From: an uncultured Acetatifactor sp.
Lineage (GTDB): Bacteria; Bacillota; Clostridia; Lachnospirales; Lachnospiraceae
Direction: 5' to 3'
DNA: 64,000 bases
Assembly (NCBI GenBank): GCA_910577035.1
Contig: CAJTKW010000005.1
Coordinates: 7,277-71,276 of the forward strand
Shown: one piece after another, positions 19,101 to 25,759 of the stretch
How positions within the stretch are numbered: position 1 is the stretch's first letter
Layout of the letters: each line of letters opens with the position of its first letter
Notes under the pieces: generated by a model
What the model was told of the DNA's origin: nothing
The model's input: the letters and a program-made list of their open reading frames with translations, nothing else
Databases searched by the model: none
Made by a program: the position numbers and the translations under genes

Positions 19101-20392
19101 GGAACGTACTGATGCGCAAATCCCGGGAGGACAGTCTGGCAGAGGAATTAAGAGTGCTTTATGTGGCGATGACCCGGGCCAGGGAGAAGCTGATCCTTAC
19201 GGCATCCCTGGAAAATGCAGTGGAAAGATGGGAGCAGTATCAGAGGGCAGGAAGCGAAAGCCTGCCGTACCCGGATTTTATAGAGAGCGGGAGTTACCTG
19301 GATTTCCTGCTGCCGATTATCGGGAAGACCAGTATCAAGGTTACCGTTTTGCAGGAAGAGGAGCTGGCGGCAGGAGAGTTTCGGGAGCGGCTGGAGCTGG
19401 GAGACAGGGCAGGCAGGCTGGCCCTGGCAGGGGAGCTGGCAGATCAGGAAGCGCTGGCGAGATTGCGGGAACGCCTGCAGAGTACGTATCCCTTTGAAAA
19501 TCTGGCGGGATTGTATACCAAGACTACGGTGTCTGAGCTGAAGATCGCCGCCATGGCGGATCGGGATGAGGCGGCCTACCACACCTTTGAGGAGAAGGAA
19601 ATTCAGCCCTATATTCCGTCCTTCCGCAGGCAGGAGGAGAAGGTCAGCGGCGCAGTCAGAGGTAACGCGTATCACCGGGTCATGGAGCTGCTGGACTTTG
19701 AGCAGATTTTGTTATCGGAAGATCCGGAACGGAGTCCGGGTCAGAAGCAGAGTCCAGGTCAGAAGCAGAGTCCGGGTCAGAAACAGGATTCAGGGCAGGC
19801 CGCGGCGGTCCGGGATGATTATGAGGCTTACAGGACAAGGGTTCATCAGGCATCCATAGTCCCGGTGCTGGAGGATTTTATAAAGGAAGAGGTGAAAAGC
19901 AGGCGGCTGCGGGAGGAGTATGCCCAGGCAGTAAACTTGAAAAAAATACTTCACTTCCTGGAGTCGGAGCTGGCTTATCGTATGTGGAAGGCGCAGAAAC
20001 GCGGCAGACTATACCGGGAACAGCCCTTTGTCATGGGCATCAGTGCATCCAGGCTGGGAGAGGAATTTCCGGATTCGGAGAGTGTATTGATCCAGGGAAT
20101 CATAGACGTTTTTTTTGAGGAGGAGGACGGTATCGTCCTGCTGGATTACAAGACAGATACCGTCTCTTCGATGAAGGAACTGTGGAACCGTTATGAGACC
20201 CAGCTGGATTACTACAGCCAGGCTGTCAGTAAGCTGACGGAGAAGCCTGTGAAGGAGAGGATACTGTATTCCTTCCATCTGGAGCAGTATGGGGAAAACC
20301 CTGCAGCCGGCCTGCGGGATGTTATTCCGGCAGGAGGATCAGCTTCTTTGTCTGGGGAAGCTTCAGCAGGGCTGCCGCGCCTGCAAGGGTGA
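16154..20392 (+). CDS. addA: AddA subunit of the AddAB helicase-nuclease
   Basis: 1412 residues, longer than the roughly 1200-1250 typical of AddA. It is a UvrD/RecB-type superfamily 1 helicase with a C-terminal RecB nuclease domain. Walker A is AAAGSGKT (24-31), Walker B is IDEYQDS (Asp399, Glu400), the later helicase motifs are IMSIHKSKGLEFPVTF and LRVLYVAMTRAREKL, and the nuclease motif is VLLDYKTDTV (Asp1331, Lys1333). The excess length comes from three low-complexity insertions: an Ala/Gly-rich one near residues 460-510, an acidic 18-residue repeat near 720-800, and SPGQKQ repeats near 1194-1211. Its C-terminal tail after ILYSFHLEQ is unusual and runs antisense into thiT. The start has AGGAG eight bases upstream. 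Confidence 0.95.
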   Translation: MPVTFTAEQQEVINLRDCSILVSAAAGSGKTAVLVERIVKMVCDEEKPVDIDRLLVVTFTNAAASEMRERIAAGIAARLAENPDSEHIQRQAALLHNAQITTIDSFCLFLLRNHFNEIGLDPAFRIADEGEIRLLEQEVLQELLEASFASESEAFRYCVEYFCPGGRESALEQHILNLSRFAAGFPWPEEWLEERRKDYGDEGVEALCESVCGRYLAKHLEVMVQGWMRKLERVQALCLEPDGPYMYGELVERELELLEGLNRCTGLAEYAAKLPAVQFGRLSSKKDDSVNGDKRELAAAIRAEVKKSVQATAERFFATPLELAVSQALSCRKPVDTLIDLALDFRRRMAEKKQEKKVVDFSDVEHFALDILLRREAGEIRPSRVALEYRQYFEEILIDEYQDSNLVQEILLSAVSGEEAGHFNRFMVGDVKQSIYKFRLARPELFLEKYHSYLPTAGKAYGALAAGKVCAAAGIVCDDSAAGQEGGPAEAAAWEDGQKSLAGGQEGGFRRRIDLTRNFRSRPQVIEAVNEVFSRLMNEKTGGLAYDERAALYAGAAYPENTGNESELLLVEKPGEGGRQGSPLNARQAEAMVIAEKIRELRREFTVTDRGDGGLRPVEYSDMVILLRATSGWDEEFKKVLEEEGIPVYITSRSGYFGAAEVQELLQLLRVLDNPRQDIPLFGVMKSVFGGFTEEEIALIRCGGRKCSLYEAAELFAAGGEGEYPKGGREAEGEQEKGEGECPKGGRKSEGVQEKGEGAECPKGGREAEGEQEKGEGESTKGGRKSEGEQEKGEGESTKDTEEAGDEKETGEALEAQGYKELRARTKAFLHKIDEYRRCTVYMPVRELLTRLITDFDYLNYVTALPAGGKRRANVEMLLTRASEFEKTSYFGLFHFIRYMEQLEKYDVDYGEAELLDENANVVRIMSIHKSKGLEFPVTFVAGLGKRFNMQDVNRSLILDMDLGLATDYMDPVRRLKNKTLRRNVLMRKSREDSLAEELRVLYVAMTRAREKLILTASLENAVERWEQYQRAGSESLPYPDFIESGSYLDFLLPIIGKTSIKVTVLQEEELAAGEFRERLELGDRAGRLALAGELADQEALARLRERLQSTYPFENLAGLYTKTTVSELKIAAMADRDEAAYHTFEEKEIQPYIPSFRRQEEKVSGAVRGNAYHRVMELLDFEQILLSEDPERSPGQKQSPGQKQSPGQKQDSGQAAAVRDDYEAYRTRVHQASIVPVLEDFIKEEVKSRRLREEYAQAVNLKKILHFLESELAYRMWKAQKRGRLYREQPFVMGISASRLGEEFPDSESVLIQGIIDVFFEEEDGIVLLDYKTDTVSSMKELWNRYETQLDYYSQAVSKLTEKPVKERILYSFHLEQYGENPAAGLRDVIPAGGSASLSGEASAGLPRLQG
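18314..18550 (+). repeat. 54-bp tandem repeat inside addA
   Basis: Four units of 54, 54, 57 and 54 bp plus an 18-bp partial unit. Each codes for about 18 residues of the type EGEYPKGGREAEGEQEKG. The period is a multiple of three and the 57-bp unit adds one codon, so frame is kept. Confidence 0.9.
19733..19786 (+). repeat. 18-bp tandem repeat inside addA
   Basis: Three 18-bp copies coding for SPGQKQ, in the linker before the C-terminal nuclease domain. Confidence 0.9.
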
Positions 20393-20903
20393 GAATCAGT
20401 TCCGGCAGCATATAGACTCCGTTGTAAAGAAAGCTGTAGAGATAAGTATTATCCGTTGAGAAGCCCGTCCACAGCTCACCGACGCTCTGCCAGACTACGA
20501 CGCCGCTTAGGAAGTGGCAGAGAAAGCGCAGGCCCACGGCCAGGACAATGCCGCCCATCCAGCCGGGAAATTTCCTATTTCGGAAAATGCCGGCAATTCC
20601 CAGCACGGCATAGGCGCCGATGTAGTCCAGAAAGATGCAGGCTATGAGCATGGCGGGGGTCAGTCCCCAACCGAAAAGGCCTTTCATGGCCCCCTGGGCA
20701 AACTGGATCAGTCCATACAGAAGGGATACCGCAAATCCGGCTTTAAGGCCCCTGCGGATGGAGAAGATGACGATGGGGAGCATTGAAAGCAATGTGACGG
20801 TGCCGCCCCAGGGCATCTGGATGATGGGAATGAAACTGAGTACGGTGGCAAGGGCAGCCATAACGGCGCCTTCCACCAGGATCTGAAGTTTGGTGCTGCG
20901 CAT
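20322..20903 (-). CDS. thiT: Thiamine transporter ThiT (ECF S component)
   Basis: 193 residues with about six membrane segments. ThiT is the substrate-binding S component that docks onto a shared ECF energising module, not encoded here, to import thiamine. The segments LVEGAVMAALATVLSFIP, AGFAVSLLYGLIQFAQG, LDYIGAYAVLGIAG and YNGVYMLPELILTL match the family. The start is the ATG at 20903 with AAGGAGGA immediately upstream; the longer open frame would run through the riboswitch leader. A TPP riboswitch precedes it, which fixes the substrate. Its last 71 bp overlap the 3' end of addA on the opposite strand. Confidence 0.95.
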   Translation of the reverse strand: MRSTKLQILVEGAVMAALATVLSFIPIIQMPWGGTVTLLSMLPIVIFSIRRGLKAGFAVSLLYGLIQFAQGAMKGLFGWGLTPAMLIACIFLDYIGAYAVLGIAGIFRNRKFPGWMGGIVLAVGLRFLCHFLSGVVVWQSVGELWTGFSTDNTYLYSFLYNGVYMLPELILTLAGAAALLKLPQTKKLILLPE

Positions 20904-20910
20904 AAAAAAA

Positions 20911-20937
20911 TCCTCCTTGTGTTGGTTTAGGAGGAGG
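20911..20937 (-). promoter_or_regulatory. Shine-Dalgarno sequestering hairpin before thiT
   Basis: On the minus strand CCTCCTCCT (20937-20929) can pair with AAGGAGGA (20918-20911), the thiT ribosome-binding site. This would hide the site, so the riboswitch probably acts at least partly on translation. Another hairpin, ATCCGCA/TGCGGAT, lies just upstream (20943-20959). Confidence 0.6.
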
Positions 20938-21007
20938 CACGAATCCGCAAAGTGCGGATACAGAAGGGCTGCAGACAATGGTGCGGAGTCTGCGGGTATC
21001 CCTGCTG

Positions 21008-21101
21008 TGCTGCTTCCATACGCCGGTATTAACCGGATCATGTAGTGAGGGTTAGAAACGGGTAATGCCGTTTCAATCTCAGCGATGTGCTCCCCTAGCG
21101 T
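21008..21101 (-). promoter_or_regulatory. TPP riboswitch (THI element)
   Basis: Reading the minus strand, all conserved blocks occur in order: AGGGGAGC, CTGAGA, ACCC, then GATCCGGTTAATACCGGCGTA and GGAAGC. These are the pyrimidine- and pyrophosphate-sensor helices of the TPP aptamer. It lies 105 bp upstream of the thiT start. Confidence 0.95.
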
Positions 21102-21122
21102 TTATGTAGTTACATGTGATAT

Positions 21123-21151
21123 ACTATAAAGTGGTTTGGCAGGGTTGTCAA
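21123..21151 (-). promoter_or_regulatory. Promoter of the thiT transcript
   Basis: Minus strand TTGACA, 17-bp spacer, TATAGT, ending about 20 bp before the TPP aptamer. Confidence 0.85.
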
Positions 21152-21187
21152 GAATAAAATATTTTAAGAGGAACCGGGAACAGGTTC

Positions 21188-21970
21188 GTGAGGGAAAATG
21201 AAATGAAAAGTACAAAGGCTGACAGGGTGGAAAACAGAATCGGGCTGGAGAGAGTGTACGCCCTTTTGGAGGCTTACAGGTCCGGACGGCTGGGGGGCGA
21301 AAAAATGCCCGAGGAGGAAAATCCGGGGCTGGACAGGGGAAGCCTGGAAAACTATATTTATTTTACACTTCCCATGGCGCTCAATTATCAGAGAAATTCC
21401 TATATCTTATGGGAGTGTGCCAATAAGGCCTGGCATGACGAGGGCACCCGGGATATTTACAGTATAGCGGCCGTGGCAGACATGAGTGACGATGAGCTGC
21501 GGGAAAAGCTGATGAGGCATAAGGTAGCTTTGCAGCGTACCCGGCATCCCAATACCTGGAAAACCCTCTGCCGGACGTTCCGGAATGATTTCGGCGGCGA
21601 TGTGCGGCGGCTGCTGTGGGAAAACGAATATTCCGTGCAGCGTATCAAGGCGTATATGACGGAACACAGGAAGGAATTTCCTTATCTGAGCGGAAATAAG
21701 ATCAGCAACTACTGGTTATATGTGCTGGAACAATATACCGATACCAGATTTACCGACAGGGAATATATTACGGTAGCGCCGGATACTCATGTGATCCAGG
21801 CCAGTGTGCAGTTAGGCGTTATTTCCAGGGAGGAAGTGGCGGGCACTAAAGTTCAGAAGCTGGTGGCTGCGCGCTGGCAGGAGCTTTTGAAAGGGACGGA
21901 GCTGGCTCCCATAGATCTGCATACGCCGCTGTGGCTGTGGAGCCGGGGGAAATTTCAGGTTGAAATCTGA
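21188..21970 (+). CDS. Divergent HhH-GPD DNA-glycosylase-like protein
   Basis: 260 residues, soluble. I do not recognise a named family. The C-terminal half looks like a helix-hairpin-helix glycosylase core: LSGNKISNYWLYVLEQY sits where a hairpin precedes the active site, and VAPDTHVIQASVQLGVI matches the VDTHV motif carrying the catalytic Asp of the endonuclease III/MutY superfamily. No iron-sulfur cysteine cluster follows; the protein ends in DLHTPLWLWSRG. The GTG at 21188 is taken as the start; ATG 21203 is possible. It lies 12 bp before the TetM-NYN gene and is almost certainly co-transcribed with it. DNA or RNA base excision is inferred only. Confidence 0.45.
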   Translation: MRENEMKSTKADRVENRIGLERVYALLEAYRSGRLGGEKMPEEENPGLDRGSLENYIYFTLPMALNYQRNSYILWECANKAWHDEGTRDIYSIAAVADMSDDELREKLMRHKVALQRTRHPNTWKTLCRTFRNDFGGDVRRLLWENEYSVQRIKAYMTEHRKEFPYLSGNKISNYWLYVLEQYTDTRFTDREYITVAPDTHVIQASVQLGVISREEVAGTKVQKLVAARWQELLKGTELAPIDLHTPLWLWSRGKFQVEI

Positions 21971-21982
21971 GAAAGCGCGGGA

Positions 21983-24979
21983 ATGGGGAAGACTATGAAG
22001 GGTTCGAAGACGGTGGTAGGCATTCTGGCTCATGTGGATGCGGGAAAAACCACTCTTTCCGAGGGGCTGCTTTATACTGCGGGGGTGCTGCGGAAATTGG
22101 GCAGGGTGGATCATGGAGATGCTTATCTGGATCATTTCGCGCTGGAGAGGGAGCGGGGGATTACCATATTTTCCAAACAGGCAAACCTCTCCTGGAAGGG
22201 GCTGGATCTGGTGCTTCTGGATACTCCGGGACATGCAGATTTTTCTGCCGAGACGGAGCGGACCCTGCAGGTGTTGGATTACTGTCTGCTGGTGGTCAGC
22301 GGTGCGGACGGCATCCAGGGACATACGGAAACCCTGTGGAAGCTGTTAAAGCGATACGGGATTCCTGTTTTTCTGTTTATCAATAAGATGGACCAGCCGG
22401 GGACGGACAGGCAGGCACTGATGAAGGAAATTCAGGGCAGGCTGGGGAGCGAGTGCATAGAGTTTGGCAGTCCCGGGGAAGGTGCAGCCCAGCGGGGGAG
22501 GGAAGGTCCCGCCGGGCGGGAGAACCCCGGGGGGAGAGGAGAGCCCGCCCCGCAGGAGAATCCTGCCGGCTGGGAAGACCTTGCCCTGGGGAGCGAGGAA
22601 CTGATGGAGGAGTATCTGGAGACGGGGCGGATGACGGACGAATCCATTGCCCGGGCAGTAGCCGGGAGGCAGGTATTTCCCTGTTATTTCGGGTCTGCCC
22701 TGCGCCTGGAGGGAGTGGAAGAGCTTCTGGAAGGCCTGCATCGTTTTATCTTGAGAAAGGAGTATCCGGAGGATTTCGGGGCCAGAGTTTATAAAATATC
22801 CAGGGACTCTGCAGGGAATCGGCTGACCCATTTGAAGGTGACCGGGGGAGTGCTCCGGGTAAAAATGCCGGTCAGCCATTGCGCCCACGGAGCGATAGGG
22901 GATGAGGACTGGGAGGAAAAGGCGGATACCTTAAGGATTTACGGCGGCGGAGGGTTTGAGGCCGTTGACCGGGTGGAGGCAGGAGGCATCTGTGCGGTGA
23001 CGGGTTTTGGCCGCACCGCTGCGGGACAGGGATTGGGGTATGAAGGCGCCAGTGAGCAGCCGGTACTGGTGCCGGTTCTGAACTACCGGCTGGTGCTGCC
23101 TCCCGGGACGGATATGGTGAAGACCCTGGGACAGATGCGGAGTCTGGAAGAAGAGATTCCGGAGCTGAATGTGGTCTGGCGGGAGGCTGCACAGGAGATT
23201 TCGCTCCAGGTCATGGGGGAGGTACAGACGGAGGTGCTAAAACGCCTGATTGCGGACCGTTTCGGGATAGAGGCGGAATTTGACAGCGGGCGGCTGCTGT
23301 ACCGGGAGACCATTGCAACTACGGCGGAAGGAATCGGACATTTTGAGCCCCTGCGGCATTATGCCGAGGTGCATCTGCTGCTGGAGCCCGGAGAGCCGGG
23401 GAGCGGCCTGGAGTTTGCCGTCAGCTGCAGCGAGGATGAACTGGACAGGAACTGGCAGCGGCTGATTCTCACTCATTTGGAAGAAAAGACACATCTCGGG
23501 GTGCTGACCGGTTCACCTGTGACGGATATGAAGGTTACCCTGCTGACGGGAAGAGCACACCTGAAACATACGGAGGGCGGGGACTTCAGGCAGGCTACCT
23601 ACAGGGCTCTGCGGCAGGGGCTGATGCAGTGTGAAAGTGTCCTGCTGGAGCCGGTATATTCCTATACGCTGGAAGTGCCCTTGGAGCAGGTGGGACGTGC
23701 CATGTCCGATCTTCAGCGGATGTGGGGCAGTTTTGGGCCTCCCGTGACGGAAGGGGAGACCGCCGTTCTCACCGGGAGTGCCCCGGTATCCACTATGAGG
23801 GATTACCAGAGGGAGGTCCTTGCCTACACAAAGGGGCGGGGCAGGCTGAGCCTTGTATGGAAGGGATACGAGCCCTGCCACAATCCGGAAGAGGTAATCC
23901 GGGAGATCGGTTATGACCCGGAGGCAGATACGGAGAATCCCTCCGCTTCCGTGTTTTGCGCCCATGGGGCCGGCTTTCTGGTGGGCTGGCAGGAAGTGCC
24001 TGCATATGCTCATGTGGAGAGCGGATGGAAGCCGGGCGGCGGGGATGGCGCTGAGGCCTTGGCGGAAGTAAGTCCGGACATGGAAAATTCCATCGGAAGC
24101 GGCGGAGGGTCCCACGGGCAAGGACAGCCCGGGCAGGGGCGGTACGGCCAGGAGCAGGCCGGGCAGAGACGTTCCGGTCAGGGCAGCCGCCCTGGAGTCA
24201 GCCAGACAGGGCAGGGACGGTCAGATTATATCACTCAGGAGGAGATTGAAGAAATCTTTCAGCGTACCTATGGAAAAAGTGTACAATCCTATGAGCCCTA
24301 TCGGTATCATCGGCAGAACACCGGGGGAAACAGGGAAAGCGGCGGGGAATCCGGCAGTTCCGCGAATCAAAGCGGAGGCAGCGAAAAATATCAAACGGGC
24401 AGGGAGCCGGCGGAAAAGGCGGCGGAGCGCCTTCCGGAAGTGCTTCTTGTGGACGGTTACAATATCATTTTTGCCTGGGAGGAGCTGCGGAGCCTGGCGG
24501 AGGTGAATATTCAAAGCGCCAGAGACAAGCTTATGGACATATGCTGTAATTATCAGGGGTATTGTGGTGCCATCCTGATTCTGGTTTATGATGCTTACAG
24601 GGTAAAGGGGAATCCGGGTTCCGTACAGAAGTACCATAACATTTATGTGGTGTACACCAAAGAGGCGGAGACCGCCGATCAGTATATCGAAAAGACCGTT
24701 CATGAGATCGGCAGAAAGCGCCGGGTGACGGTAGCCACCTCGGACGCTCTGGAGCAGATGATTATCTTAGGGGACGGGGCTGTGAGAATGTCGGCCCGGG
24801 GGTTTTATGAGGCGGTGGAGGATGCAGGCCGGCGCATGCGGGAGGAATACCCGCAGGGCGGCGCGCTTTCCCATAGAATCTCCCTGCCTGAAAAACCACA
24901 GCAGGACGTGCGGCTGCCGGTTGTGGCTGTCAATAGCGAAACAGGGGAAGAATATAATGGCAAAGGTATTGGTATTTGA
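21983..24979 (+). CDS. TetM-type translation GTPase fused to a YacP/Rae1-like NYN endoribonuclease domain
   Basis: 998 residues. Residues 1 to about 660 are an EF-G-like GTPase of the Tet(M)/Tet(O) class: G1 AHVDAGKT (16-23), switch I ERGITIFSKQA, G3 DTPGHADF (80-87), G4 NKMD (134-137), a G5-type FGSAL, and EF-G-like domains III-V ending in FLVGWQEVP. A Gly/Pro-rich insertion lies at about 160-200. A Gly/Gln/Ser-rich linker (about 690-815) contains DYITQEEIEEIFQRTYG. The C-terminal 140 residues are a NYN/PIN-like nuclease of the YacP type: LLVDGYNIIF (Asp824), VYDAYRVKG (Asp870), TKEAETADQYIE (Glu896, Asp899) and VATSD (Asp921). B. subtilis Rae1 (YacP) cleaves mRNA in the ribosomal A site, so the fusion joins an A-site-binding GTPase to an A-site-type nuclease (inference). 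It overlaps the next gene by 23 bp. Confidence 0.88.
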   Translation: MGKTMKGSKTVVGILAHVDAGKTTLSEGLLYTAGVLRKLGRVDHGDAYLDHFALERERGITIFSKQANLSWKGLDLVLLDTPGHADFSAETERTLQVLDYCLLVVSGADGIQGHTETLWKLLKRYGIPVFLFINKMDQPGTDRQALMKEIQGRLGSECIEFGSPGEGAAQRGREGPAGRENPGGRGEPAPQENPAGWEDLALGSEELMEEYLETGRMTDESIARAVAGRQVFPCYFGSALRLEGVEELLEGLHRFILRKEYPEDFGARVYKISRDSAGNRLTHLKVTGGVLRVKMPVSHCAHGAIGDEDWEEKADTLRIYGGGGFEAVDRVEAGGICAVTGFGRTAAGQGLGYEGASEQPVLVPVLNYRLVLPPGTDMVKTLGQMRSLEEEIPELNVVWREAAQEISLQVMGEVQTEVLKRLIADRFGIEAEFDSGRLLYRETIATTAEGIGHFEPLRHYAEVHLLLEPGEPGSGLEFAVSCSEDELDRNWQRLILTHLEEKTHLGVLTGSPVTDMKVTLLTGRAHLKHTEGGDFRQATYRALRQGLMQCESVLLEPVYSYTLEVPLEQVGRAMSDLQRMWGSFGPPVTEGETAVLTGSAPVSTMRDYQREVLAYTKGRGRLSLVWKGYEPCHNPEEVIREIGYDPEADTENPSASVFCAHGAGFLVGWQEVPAYAHVESGWKPGGGDGAEALAEVSPDMENSIGSGGGSHGQGQPGQGRYGQEQAGQRRSGQGSRPGVSQTGQGRSDYITQEEIEEIFQRTYGKSVQSYEPYRYHRQNTGGNRESGGESGSSANQSGGSEKYQTGREPAEKAAERLPEVLLVDGYNIIFAWEELRSLAEVNIQSARDKLMDICCNYQGYCGAILILVYDAYRVKGNPGSVQKYHNIYVVYTKEAETADQYIEKTVHEIGRKRRVTVATSDALEQMIILGDGAVRMSARGFYEAVEDAGRRMREEYPQGGALSHRISLPEKPQQDVRLPVVAVNSETGEEYNGKGIGI

Positions 24980-25649
24980 TCTGGGCGGCACGTTAATGCA
25001 ATACGTGGGAATGCCGTATTCCTGGGTAAGCTTCTATCACCAGGGCGTAAGGGAGATCAGCCGAAGATACGGATGCAGTGTCTCGGAGGAGGCAATGGGG
25101 AAAACCGTGCAGATGCTGGAAGATTTTAATCCCAGAGTACATTACAGGGAAATAGAGTACTCTGCGGAATATATTTTTGCCAGGGCACTGGAACATTGGC
25201 ACCTGGAGGTGCCGGTCAAAGACTGTGTGGAAGCCTTTTGGAGCGGCCTGGGGCTGAAAGCGGAGATTTATCCGGATACGATCCCGGTATTAAGCAGTCT
25301 GAGAAAGCGGGGGTATCGGATTGCGGCGCTGACGGATCTGCCCAGCGCCATGCCGGATGAGATATTTAAGAGGGATATTTCTGCATTGCCGGATTATTTG
25401 GATGAGTATGTCTCGTCTGCCGTTTGCGGATATAGAAAGCCGAATTGCAAAGGTCTGCAGATGATTGCGGAAAAATTTGAAGTCCCGGCTGCGGAGCTGG
25501 TTTTTATCGGGGATGAAGAAAAGGACAGACAGACGGCCCGGAATGCCGGCTGCCGATTCATACCCATCAGGCGGACGGGGGCTGCCGGGGAGGACATAAG
25601 GGATTTATATGGTTTGGAGTCTCGATATTTTCCGGAGATTATGTTATAA
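24957..25649 (+). CDS. HAD-superfamily phosphatase
   Basis: 230 residues. Motif I is LVFDLGGTLM, where the second Asp of the usual DxD is replaced by Gly: DLGG instead of DxDG. Motif II is LTDLPSA, the motif III Lys lies in CGYRKPNCKGL, and motif IV is FIGDEEKDRQTARNAGC. The DxGGT form occurs in some HAD hydrolases of Firmicutes, so loss of activity cannot be claimed. The ATG at 24957 lies inside the end of the TetM-NYN gene after GGGGAAG, which implies translational coupling. The substrate is unknown. Confidence 0.85.
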   Translation: MAKVLVFDLGGTLMQYVGMPYSWVSFYHQGVREISRRYGCSVSEEAMGKTVQMLEDFNPRVHYREIEYSAEYIFARALEHWHLEVPVKDCVEAFWSGLGLKAEIYPDTIPVLSSLRKRGYRIAALTDLPSAMPDEIFKRDISALPDYLDEYVSSAVCGYRKPNCKGLQMIAEKFEVPAAELVFIGDEEKDRQTARNAGCRFIPIRRTGAAGEDIRDLYGLESRYFPEIML

Positions 25650-25650
25650 T
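25622..25650 (+). promoter_or_regulatory. Probable promoter of the GH2 gene
   Basis: TCGATA, 17 bp, TATAAT (25645-25650). The -10 box overlaps the stop codon of the HAD gene. Confidence 0.55.
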
Positions 25651-25759
25651 GTCCGTGACCGCTATGGGTGTGGGGAAACAAAAAGATATTTTATGACGGT
25701 TACAAATTATGGGGAGAAGAGGGTGCAGGGCCCGTGTGCATCCTGATATGGAGGGTGGT

